Positions 36,801 through 48,098 of a DNA stretch of 64,000 nucleotides are shown here, piece after piece. Source of the DNA: Tetrahymena thermophila SB210. Lineage: Eukaryota; Ciliophora; Oligohymenophorea; Hymenostomatida; Tetrahymenidae. The first letter of the stretch is position 1, and each line of letters starts with the position of its first letter. The translations under genes and the position numbers were made by a program. The DNA lies in the NCBI RefSeq assembly GCF_000189635.1, contig NW_002476431.1:186001-250000 (forward strand). The letters are read 5' to 3'. The notes beneath the pieces are model-generated. The model saw only the letters and a list, made by a program, of their open reading frames with translations. It was not told the origin of the DNA and searched no databases.

Positions 36801-39251
36801 CTGAAGAAAGGCAAAGATTTTTAGATACGATTGAATCTTTGCAGTAATCTATCCATTTCTAAAATGAAAAGAACCAAGAACTCATAGAATAGTGCTAATA
36901 GATAGAATAAGAAGAAAGTAAACATATTTTATTTTTGAAAATTTATTTATTATTTATCTTTTTTATTTATTTCTTATTCATGTATTTATTTGTTTTATGT
37001 AGATAATTTCGACATGCAGCAGTAAATTATAGTCAACTTAGAAGAAAAAATAAAGATGCAATAGAACTGCTTAGAAGAAAGAGAAAGTTTATTTTCTTAG
37101 CAGATGCAAAAAAAAGAAAAAAATATTTCAGATTTATTGAATTAAATTCATATACTTGAAATGAATAGAAAAGAAATGATGGAACAGATAGAAATAGAAT
37201 AAGAAAAATTCTTAGAATAAATTTAAAATTAAAGACAAAGTTAAATTTCATAGAGCTAAAGCGATTAGTTAACCCAAAAGTAAATTATTTTAGCTTTATA
37301 GTAAGAAAGAGAATATCTATAAAAAAAAATTGAAATACTTGAATCTTAAAAAGAATCACTAAAAAATGAGTTGGTTGAGGCTAATTAAAAGCTTGATAGC
37401 TCTTAAAATTAAAATGAAAATGTAAAAAATGCTTCACCTGCTAAGAATTTTGGTTTTGTTTCATTTAAGGGTGGGTCAAATTATGCCTCCTTTGCACTTT
37501 AATAATAGTAGTAGTAATAATAAGGAGGTGCAAATATATCTCCTAGCACTTAAAATTAGCATAGAAAAGGAAACAGCTTACATTAGTTAAATATTTGTAG
37601 TAATAACTAACTATGCAATGCTAGCCAATCTCAAATTATTTAATAAGGATGCTCATCAAGCAATAACTTAAACAATCTTTAATATGATAATGGATAGTAC
37701 TTGAACACAAGCTAGTTTGGAGGATTTTAATCTACTTCTAACTACATGTCTAATAGTGTAGTTGGCCATAATGGTCTTTCATAATAGTAATAATAAATAG
37801 CACACATACAAATCAACTAGAATGGTATTGTTCCTACATCAAACTCTATGGCATAAAGTAGCATTTTTAGCTGTGGCTAAAGTTTTATATAAAATAACAA
37901 CCATATTATTTTTGGAAGCGTAAACCATAGCAGCTTATATGGGTTATCATAAGCACAGATGCTGGAGATAATTGAAAGGGCATACATGGAAAGACTGTAA
38001 TAGCAGTAAGTTTACTATGAATAGAAAATTAGAAAAGAAAGAGATGAAAATACCAAGCGATCAAAAGAGCCTACATTGATTGCAGAAAAAAAGAAACTCT
38101 AGATTGAAAATGAAAAATTAACAAAAGAAGTGAGTTAGCTAAGAGCTCACAAACAGCTTGACGATGAATTCAATTAAATAAGAGGACATTAACAATAAAT
38201 TCTTGAAGATACAGCAAAACTATGCTTAGAAAAATCACGCAGCAAAAATAGACCTACAAAAGAAAATATATCTAAGACAGAGTTTGAAAAACCTAAAACA
38301 AAGACAACTACCAGTTAGAGCAAATGCTTTGATTTGAGCTTAAATAAATAAAATTAAGAAGACACTATCAACTCAAGTTATTTATCTATAGGCAAGTCTA
38401 AAGAAACAACAAACAGTTTTGGTTCAAATCAAATTTTAACTGAAGGAGATTATAAGAAAAATAAGTCTTCTTTAAATTAAACTTTGCAGTCAATATAATC
38501 AGGAATTCAATAAATAGGATCAATCAACAACTAATAAAAGTTAACTAGTCTCCCATCAAAATAAAATACTGAAGCTGGTACAATTACAAGTATCTAGCGT
38601 CATTAAAGAGGAAAAAATTCAATTTCAAGCTAAAATTCTTAAAATTAAGTGACAAATTCTTCAATTAATAACTAAAATATATCTCCTAATTAAGCAAATT
38701 TAGCATCTATTACCTCATCATAAGCATCTAATAGTAGTTCAAAGTAATCATCATTGCAACAATCTTTATTGTTAAGCTAGTAAAATCCTAAATCTCCTCT
38801 TTAACAGAGTATTTACGCTTCAGCAAACAATAACTTCACAAAAGCCTATGGATCTAAAGAGAGTACTTTAATTAGCATAAATAGTAACAGTGAAATTTAT
38901 AGATCTAACATATTTAGTTCAAATAATAATTCTAATTTACTCCTCAAAAATAGCAATATAAGCGACAGTCTTGCTAAAAATATATCTAACCTTAGTAGCT
39001 ATTAAGTAAATGCTAAATTAGTTTAATCCCCCACTAATATCTTATCTGCACAGCCAAATAGGGATTTAACTCCAACAACTATTTTAAAGAAATCTTATAT
39101 TAACTTTGATGATAATAATACTTCATAACTGTCTTCTTTTAATGTGGGCTCTTCTAGTAACAGTCAGCTTAATCAAAGGGTAAAAAGAAGTATTACTGAA
39201 TAAAAATTGCTTAATTTCTCAAAGCTAAATCTAACCAATCAAAAATATTGA
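33838..39251 (+). CDS. Very Gln-rich long coiled-coil protein, function unknown
   Basis: About 1,750 residues of mostly heptad-like coiled coil with TAA/TAG as the commonest codons. I see no enzymatic domain. Start MSKTSVNNENEFLQQ is the first usable ATG, but the frame is open a further 100 bases upstream, so the true start may be in an earlier exon. Coils include LLKKQLREVQAKLEKDLAIL and RIEVLQNQLKEQDSLIKK; poly-Gln runs occur near 36170 and at 37498-37521 (LQQQQQQQGG). A second coiled region (LTKEVSQLRAHKQLDDEF) is followed by a Ser/Asn/Gln-rich disordered tail ending SKLNLTNQKY, TGA at 39249-39251. Two introns fit: about 34025-34090 and about 36919-37001. Such proteins in ciliates are often cytoskeletal, basal-body or Golgi-tether components; the sequence does not decide which. 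Confidence 0.7.
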
Positions 39252-39870
39252 TTGACTGACTGACTGACTGATTGATTTATAAAATTAATTAAAATAATAT
39301 TTGCAAATTTGAATAAATTTTATATTTATAATATATGAAGAAGTACTTTTATTTGTATGTGTAAGAGGAATATTTACATTATCTTTATATAATTATTTTA
39401 GAAATCTTCTTAACTTAATTATTTTAAGACAATCTAATTAAATGTAATTTAATCTAAGTAGAAATTTAATTTATCTTATGAAATTTTAAAATTGAAAATC
39501 GCTTTTTTATATCGTATTAAGAATAAAATTTTTTAATTTATTGCTAAATTTTTAAGTTAAAATAGTTTTTATTTTATGTAATAAAATAGTTTATTAGCTA
39601 ATTTGTTAATTATTCTATAAATTTTAGAAAAATATGGGAATTACAATTTATTACATTTTAGATAGAGTGTTTAAATTTTAAACTATTTCTGACTAAAGAT
39701 GATAAGTTTTGCGCCAACCACTTTAAATAAAAATTTTTGATTTAATTAAAAAAATAAATATCTAAATTTAACAAACAACTATTTTTAAATAAATACTTCT
39801 ATCAATATATTATTAAAAATCAAAAGAAAAGGTTCATTTGTAAAATCTGTAGGATTATAAAAAAACTATA
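39252..39870. other. Intergenic region
   Basis: AT-rich spacer between two plus-strand genes. Apart from the TGAC tract at its left end I see no structure, coding frame or RNA gene. Confidence 0.5.
39253..39270. repeat. TGAC tetranucleotide tract right after the stop codon
   Basis: Immediately after the stop of the coiled-coil gene the text reads TTGACTGACTGACTGACTGA and then ATTGATTGATT. A four-base repeat of this kind places TGA, the only stop codon here, in every frame within a few codons, so it would act as a back-up terminator of read-through. Confidence 0.75.
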
Positions 39871-42602
39871 ATGAGAACAACTTAGAAAATAAAAGAATAA
39901 GATACTATACTGAATTTAAAAAATTAACTGAAAAATAATGGATTAAATAGATTGTAGAAATCCGAAATTTTGAATAACATAGGATCATAATATTATAATT
40001 AGACTTAATATAAAAAATCAATAGAATATTATTTATAAGTTTTAAGATTATTGCCAGGGGAAAAGCAATTGAATACCCAAGAATAGGAACAAAAATTAAT
40101 AGCATATAGGTATATAAGTGAAAATTACAGGAAGTTACATAAATACAAAAAAGGACTAGAGTACTGCGAAAATCATTAAGAATTAAGTGAATTATTTAAA
40201 AATGAATTAGAAATCTAAAGATCTTATTGCAGTTTTGGATAAATATATATGGACTAGGCTGAATATTGTTTAGAAAAAAACAGATGTATATCTGAAAATT
40301 TTGAAAAAACAATAGATTTATCAATAGGTTATTTTGTCAAAAGCTAAACATAAATAAAAAAGTTAATTGATGCAAATGCCAAAAAAAATTACAATGCACT
40401 TAATACATAGAATAATTTTTCTTTATATGACTTAAAGTAAAAATATGCAGAGAGTTTACTTAATTAAGCAGGTGCTTTATTTGTAAAAGGAAAGTGGGAT
40501 AGTATTTATTACGACGAATCTATAAATAAACTAAAAGAAACATTAAAAGAGGCTGATTAAATTTAAGATGCAATTATTAAAGGAAAGTGCTACAATACTT
40601 TAGGTTTAATTTATTTATAAAAGAAGGAATATGAAAAAGCAATAAAATAGTTTATAAAAGATGCAGATATATGTCGCGTAATTAAATTTATTTATTTATT
40701 TATCTAAAGAGCATTTGAATTATTTGAAATTAACTATTTTTCAATTTTATTTAATAGCAATAAAATGATGTGTCTGGTTTAATTGATGATTATATGAATT
40801 TAGGAATAGTTAATTAGTGTTTAATAAAATATGAAGAAGCATAAACATATTACAAAAAAGCTTTAAATTTATCAAAAGAAAATTAATTTGATTAAAAAAA
40901 ATAAGAACTTAATGAGAAATTAGATGATTTAAAAAAAGAAGAAGAGTTAAGAAAGGAATGTGCAGAAATCGAAAAAAAATTAAAAAGGGAAACCAATTCC
41001 AGTAGGAATGAAAACTATTAATAAAAATAAATGGAATATATCGATATACTTTTAAATTTAGAAGAATATCAAAAAATTATCGATTATACTTCTTCTGTTC
41101 TATAAAGAGATTAAAATAATATAAAAATGTTAGTCAACAAAGCAATTGCAGAAGAAAAACTCAAAAAGTTTTTAGAATCTAAGATTTCATATGAAAAAGC
41201 TATTTTGTTTTATCGAAAGGTTGATAAATAAACAGCTGATTATGCAAACTGCTTAATTGAGTATGCAAATGTACTTGATGAACTTAAGAGTTAAGTAGAT
41301 TTAATTGTATAAAATTATTAAGAAGCTTATTAGATAGCTCTTAAATTAGAAGATATTTACATATAAAAGGTAGTTCTTGAAAATTTAGATATCCTTTATG
41401 AAGCAAAAAAAATGAAAAAATAAAGAATTTAAAATAAAAAACTCATCCACAAATTAATAAAATAACACCCAGAATTAAAAGAAGAAGATCAATCTTAAAG
41501 TTAAGATTCATCAGATTCTGAATCTTTAGACTGCAACCAGGATGAAGATAATGATAATGATGAGATTATTTTAAGCTAAAAAAATGTTTATAGAAATAAT
41601 TCAATAAAAATGAAAAATTCTTCAACTCAAAGATAAATGGAAAAGCCTAATTAAAAAATAAATAAATCGAATGAGAATAAATAGTATAACGAAATGGAGG
41701 TTGAAGATGATTATGAAAATTAAAATATTTCATTAAGAAAAAAGAAAAACTTTTCAAAGATATTGGAAGATGTTAGCGATGGTATTTATTCAGAAGAAGA
41801 AGACATTAGTAAATAGCAAGAGGAGTTAAAAAATTCATAAACAAATATTAAAATAAATAAAAATTTTTTTAAATAAGGAAATAGTTCTGAAGATAAAATT
41901 AACAAAAATTAGGGAAAATAATATTAATTAGATTAAAATTCGTCTTCTATAAAAAATAGTAATAACTAGGTAGGTACGAATCATAAATTTGATAATATAA
42001 AATAAGATATATTAGAGAGATATAATAAGAAGTGCTAGAAATATTTTGTTTCAAAAGATGATAACATACTCAAAATACTAGAATAAACAAACGACTTGAA
42101 CTTAAAAAAGTAGTATTATACTGATATTAAACTATCACCCTTTTTTAAAACAATAAGAAATATAGAAAATTTATAAATTCTTGATTTATCTTACAATTTG
42201 CTAACAAATATTTCTTTAAAATAGTTAAATTTTTCAAAATATAATAAAAATCTGACAAAGTTAAATTTGGCTTACAATTTCTTTTTTTATGATGAAAAAT
42301 TTAATTAAATACTCTACTAATGCTAAGATCTTTAAAATTTGACAAGCTTAAATATATCTGGGTTAAGAATATAGCCAAGCTATTATGAATAGATTTGGAA
42401 CTAAATTATTGAAATTAAAACACTCAAAATCTTTAAATTCAAAAATTCTGAATTAAATGGAATACCAAAGTTTCTTTAAAGTAAATTGGAATAAAGCTAA
42501 ATAGAAGCTTTGATCCTCAAAAATAATAATATAGATCCTGAGAGTATGGATTCTTTGACTCTAACAGAGCAATTTAGAGAGGGTTTTAAATTATTTTTTT
42601 GA
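39871..42602 (+). CDS. TPR plus leucine-rich-repeat protein, TONSOKU-like candidate
   Basis: Start MRTTQKIKEQDTILNLKNQ at 39871. The first half is a helical repeat array with TPR/LGN-type units: EILNNIGSQYYNQTQYKKSI, YNTLGLIYLQKKEYEKAIKQ, YMNLGIVNQCLIKYEEAQTY and YANVLDEL. A highly acidic, Ser/Asn/Lys-rich disordered stretch (about 41490-41990) follows, then three or four leucine-rich repeats: NLQILDLSYNLLTNIS, NLTKLNLAYNFFF, NLTSLNISGL and IEALILKNNNID. TGA is at 42600-42602, and one 80-base intron at 40678-40757 keeps frame. TPR, acidic middle and C-terminal LRR in that order is the plan of TONSOKU/TONSL, which binds newly made histones at broken replication forks; plant TSK likewise lacks the animal ankyrin block. 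I see no ankyrin repeats here. The assignment rests on layout, so a generic TPR-LRR protein remains possible. Confidence 0.6.
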
Positions 42603-42891
42603 TGAAAAATAAATAATAATAATTTAAATATAATTAATAAACTTAATATAATCCTATGTTGATATATTTGTAATAATCTGCTTAATATTTTGATCTAAAA
42701 TTTTATTTTAATAAAAAAGACATTAAAAATTAATTAAATTCCATCTAAAAAATAGAAGACCAATTAGAATTTTATAATAAACAAAAATTTTAATGTAATA
42801 AATTTATATTAATTTTAATATTTATTTTTGTTAATTCGTATTTAATTACTTCAAAATTATGTTATGTTATGTTTGTTGTTTTTTTTCAATA
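42603..42891. other. Convergent intergenic spacer
   Basis: A 290-base AT-rich gap between the 3' ends of the convergent TPR-LRR and Sfi1-like genes. It must hold both polyadenylation regions. Nothing else seen. Confidence 0.5.
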
Positions 42892-45800
42892 TCAAATATG
42901 GACGGCAGCTATTCTACTTTCATTTGGACCTTATTCATGAACTTCTAGTACATATTTGCGAAATGAAAGAAAAGTTTTTAGTTTTAGCTAATTCATATAA
43001 CGGATTAGAGTATTGCGCTTAAGAACTTTCATGTAATGGTATTACTTTAAAGCATAAAATACTTTTTAAGCTAAGTTGTATTAAATCATTCCATGAATAT
43101 TTTGTAGTGTATGAACTACTTTTTACACTCTTTTCTTTTTAATTTCAGCATATTACTTCAGTATGCTAAAAACTATTTTTGTTGTCTGGAAATTTCTACG
43201 CAATTAATATATTTCTATTCTTCTTTGCAGAAGCATATTTACTAAAAATGCCTTCAAGACATTATAGTTGAGATTATGATTATAAATTCTAGCTATTTTT
43301 TATAAGATATCTCCTTTTTAGCTTCTTTATCTAATTTTATCAAAGCATACCCTTTTAATAGCAATGCTTAAATGGTTGTTTATTGTCTATATGGCTGGTT
43401 TACTTAATTTATTTTTAATAGTAACTCTTTTCCACTTTCTAAGAAAAACAGCCTTTGTTAAAACATTGTGATTTGCTTTTGCTATTTTACTTTTAGTTTA
43501 TAACGTATAATTCTTTTTAAGTTATTAAAATGCATATTATTTTAATTTAATTGAGCGAAGAGCAACTCCATTGTAAGTTTAATTGTTTTCTATTTTTTCT
43601 CTTTGAATATATCTTATCCATTAGCGAAGTGACTTTACAAGAACATTAAAAGAATAATGTCTAAATGCTAAGTTGCTTTGTCTTATTTTATACTTTTCTT
43701 CATCACAAGTAATTTTCCATGAATTAAAATATCCTTTTTTAATTCTGTTAATATTAAAAAGTTCAGCTGTTTGTTTACACTTTTTCATATATGTTTTATT
43801 CAAACGATAGCTATGAAGCTCTATAAATGCTTATCTAAGCATTTTTTAATTTGTATTCTCTCTAAATTCTCTTATCTTAGTATTTATAAATCTCTTTCTG
43901 ATGTAATAATCTTTCCAAATGAGCATAGATAGCTTTTTTAATCTTAGAGTTTTTTTCTTCTCAAATTTCTTTTTGAAAATTCTCTGGTTCATCTAAATAT
44001 CAACGTTTCTTTTTAAATACTAAAAGCACTTTTATAACTTTTAAAGTTAAAGAGATTAAAATTATTTTAGGGCCAATTTCCTCTAGTTTTCTCTGAATGA
44101 TTAATATTATTTTAATATATAAAAGCATTTATGGTAAAGTTTAGTTATGTAGTATTTAAAGCAATGCTTTCTGTGGTAAGAATAATTTTTAGCTACTTTA
44201 AATTTTTTGACAACTCTTTTAAATGAAATAGCTTTTGCCAAAAGATTAGACATGATTTCTAATCCTTTCTTCCTTTTAGATTCTTACTTAAAATACTACA
44301 AAGATTCAAAAATCTTTTTATAAGTATTTTATATATAGTGATTTATAGCAAAAGCATCTGTATTTATTTTCTAATTCTTTTAATCTACCTATCTTCTTAA
44401 AGCTCTCATAACTAAATTAAAAGCTACTCTTTTTTCTAAAAACTACTGCATTTTATCAGTCTATTCTCTAAATCTTTTTTCTTGATATACTTCGCACCAC
44501 TAATAAAAGTAACTGAATTCCATCTTCTTTTTAGTATTATTTTATATAATAGCTATTTTATTATTTTCTTTGGCTAAAACCTTAGTTAATCTCCTCCAGT
44601 ATTTAATAACTTTCGATATTTATACACATTACTTAAATGAAATGTGTTCCTCTAATTTTAGTTGATCTCTCTTTTTTCTTTATATGTAGTATTACCATTC
44701 TACCAAAATATTTTGCAATTATCTATATTAAATAGCTTCTCTATTAGATTGAATTATCCTCTTTATTATATTTTTTTTCTCAGCATATTAAGTTAAGATT
44801 TAAAATGCTTTTCTTTGAGTTTTTAGATTATTTTTCATCCTATACTGCTTTATGAAATTAATAAAATCCAGTTGTCCTTTGGCTCCTTCTTTTAATATGC
44901 GTAATAGCATCATTTTCCTCCATTTTTACTAGTTTAACTACACTTTTAATGATAATTCATTTAAATTCTTTCTTTTAGAAACATGGCTTCCCCAAGCCTC
45001 TAACATTTTTTTTGCCTTCTTCGATAAAGCATATCTGAGAAGACTCATCTTATACATATTCTTTTCATCTTTCAATCTTAAAAAGAATTTCCAAACACTC
45101 CATCCTAGTTTTTAAATCCTATAATTTCTCTTTTACTTAGTAAAATTTATAATTTCTCTTTATTTCTTTTTTTTAATAGCATACTCTTTTAGAATGAAAA
45201 ACATTTTATAAGACTTATTAATGATTGATTGTATCAAATTACTGTTTATTCTTTCTTCCTAAATTTTAAGATATCTCCAAAGATGAAAGGCACTTTCTTA
45301 TAATTTACTTTATTTTTTTTGCTAAATAAACTTTCCAATTTTACTTCTTATCCATTTTTTCTTTAAAAGCTAAAAGAATTTAGAATATTATTTAGTTTGT
45401 TTGAATAATTAAGCATTTAATTTTTAATACCTAGGTAATTTATTTTAATTTGATCTAAAAGCCCAAGAACTGAAAGTTTTTTGAATTAGCCTAAAATTCA
45501 GTTTCATTATATTTTATTTTATGATTATCTTTTTTTGTTTTTATTTTTTTGAATAGCTAATTAACTCTTAAAACGTAGAACTTAGCTTTTTGTATTAATA
45601 TCTTTCTAATACCTTTTTTTGAATTAAATAGTTTTGCTACATTTAGGACTTCATAAATTAGAAAATTGACTATCTATCTCTTTATATTTTTCTTAACTCA
45701 ATTTAAGCTTCTACATCTCTTAAAAACCTAAAAATTTATTTTAAAAACTAAATAAAATATCTTTCAAGTAACAATTGTTAATTAAAAAAGAGGAGGGATA

Positions 45801-47186
45801 TTCATTCAATTTATATTAATTGATAATTTCTAAATAATATTAAATTGTTTTATTTAAAATCATTATTAAAGTTTTTAACCCAGCTCTTTAAAATAAAAAT
45901 AAAAAAATAATTTACTTTTTTTTTTGCAATAGAATTTTGAAAGTTTTGAAGTAAAGTCTTTACAGCATTTTTTCACTATGCCTATAAGCTTCGAGCTTAT
46001 TTAGATACTATCTCTGATTTTAATCTAAATATAGTGCCCAGCTTTCAAAATATTTTTTAAGAGTAGTAATCTAATAGTGTTTCATCGAAAGGTAGATAAG
46101 CTTTTCCTTTCTTATTTATTTATCACAAACTGACTTAAATGCCTGAAAACTCTTTTCTAAAAGCATGATTTATTTTTTTAACAAATATGCTTCACATTTT
46201 TTCTCTCTTGTAACTTTCCTATTCGCATATTAAAACCACTCTAACAAAATTAGTTTTTTTAAACCATTTACTTTTTTATTTGTAAAGTATTGCAATTAAT
46301 ATTTCTTTTTTGATTGCTTAAGATACCTTTTTATAATTAAAAAAATATAAAAAATATTAATAAAAAATCTAATTTACCATGATTGTAATATCTTGAAATA
46401 TTTAAACATCAAGTTCTTTTCAGAAAATACTCTAACTTGGTAGTTTTTAATTGATGAGTGTATCCATGTATAGAATATCTACTATTTACGTTTTAAATTT
46501 TGTTGCTGCTATAAAATTAAAAAACAGCATCTATTAATTTTCCTTTTTTGAGTGATTTCTTTCCATGGCTAAAAAAATGCCTTAAAGATGTAAAATCTCC
46601 TTGACTCTAAAGCAGTAGATCTCATGTATTCTACATCTCTTTTAATCTTGGCACTAAGCTTCAGAGAATTAAAATATTTTTTTTTAAGATTCCTTTTATA
46701 CAAAAGTAAGCATTTTTCATGCATGTTAATTTCTTTTTAAAAGCTATGAATACTATAGTCTTTCATGAGCTAGAAGTATCCCTTTAATATCTTATAATTT
46801 TTCTTTTCCATAATAACTTTCTTTATTTTATTTTCTACATAATCTTTTCTCATCAAGTTAAAATATTTAAAAAGTGTCAAGTACTTATTCCTTGCAATGT
46901 AGTTTCTCCAACGGTTGATTACTCTCTTAGCTAATTAAATTTTTCTTAATTTTGTGGCTCTTTTTTAGTGCTAAATTAAAACAAATTTCTTCCAGCTTTA
47001 TAAGTGATACCTTAAAATCCATTACTCATTTAAATCCATTGATTTTATTATTTTTTATATACGTTGTTTTGTATCAACAAAATGCTCTTTCCATCTTGAA
47101 AAGATCCTCTTCTTAATCCAAAAACTATTAAATCTATCGAGCTGATCATAAAAAGCTTTTAATTATTCTTCTTGAGATCCGCTCAT
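42892..47186 (-). CDS. Sfi1-type centrin-binding repeat protein (Sfr family candidate)
   Basis: Likely basal-body or centrosome scaffold. Sfi1 repeats form one long helix that binds a centrin about every 33 residues, centred on a Trp. The start MSGSQEEQLKAFYDQLDRF at 47186 is followed at once by repeats: RIFSRWKEHFVDTKQR, YHLQSWKKFVLIQHQK, RVINRWRNYIARNKYL, and near the far end KKGYFNSWKITCDEEKYK followed by LAFRHYSF. Basic and aromatic repeats continue with few interruptions until RKYVLEVHEQGPNESRIAAV and TGA at 42894-42892. AT-rich introns are evident near 46320-46375 and 45740-45930; other exon ends were not fixed. Ciliates have an expanded set of such proteins, in keeping with their many basal bodies. 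The assignment rests on the repeated spaced Trp pattern. Confidence 0.72.
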
Positions 47187-48098
47187 CTTATTATCTCTTT
47201 CCTTATCCTTGCTTACAACTTCAATTTAATCTTATAAACTTAATAATAAAAAGATATAGTTATTATTTATTTCAAATATTTATTTTTAAAAAAAATACAA
47301 ATTGAAAACTCAAATAAATTAAATTAGATGATTCTTTCATTCATTCATTTATTTATTTGTTTATTGATTGATTGTTTTAATTATTGAACTTTTTCTTTGA
47401 ATTTTAAAAATAATTATGTGATGTTTATCTTTTATATCTTGTTGTATATGTGATTAGCACTTATCGCATATTTTATTTCACTGAATATAATAATTTGATC
47501 AATCTTTTAACCAGTCTATATTTCTTAATTACCTCTAAGTAATATAAAAAATATTATTTTATCAGATAGGATTTTTAATCTAATATTATTGAATTAAAAT
47601 ATTTAATTATTTTGTTTTTAAGCATTTTATAATATTAATTCAAAATGTATGTAGAGCAAAATAGCTCATAATACAATATAACATATAAATTGATGAAAAT
47701 TATATAAGAATGAAAATAGATTTCTTAATTATTTTAAATTGATCTAAAATATTTTAATTGATTGTAAAACGTTTTGTTCATTCAAATTGTATTAAAATTA
47801 AAAAGTTATTTAGAATTTATTTTTTGTTTAATTAACATTTAAAGATTTTTAATATGAGATATTATTAGTAAATCTATTTTAGAAATAATTTTTAGTTGGA
47901 TATATATGATTTTCTTTAAATATCAATAATTGGAAAACGAGATGCATATAAAGAAATATTGATGTTGATGATAGGCATAATTTATTGAAATTTTAGAATG
48001 ATTTGCAATTATAAAATTATAATAAAAAAATTTGAAGGTATTGATAATTAAAAATAGCATAGAAAAAAAATAAAAATTAGCCAATTAGTTTTAATAAA
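47187..48098. other. Divergent intergenic region
   Basis: About 0.9 kb between the divergent Sfi1-like and THOC1 genes, so it should contain both promoters. A TTCA/TTTA/TTTG/ATTG tetranucleotide tract lies at 47336-47374, some 150 bases before the Sfi1-like start codon. No gene seen. Confidence 0.5.
47336..47374. repeat. Mixed TTCA/TTTA/TTTG/ATTG tetranucleotide tract
   Basis: A run of about 39 bases with a strict four-base period that drifts from TTCA through TTTA and TTTG to ATTG. It lies about 150 bases 5' of the Sfi1-like gene. Confidence 0.75.
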
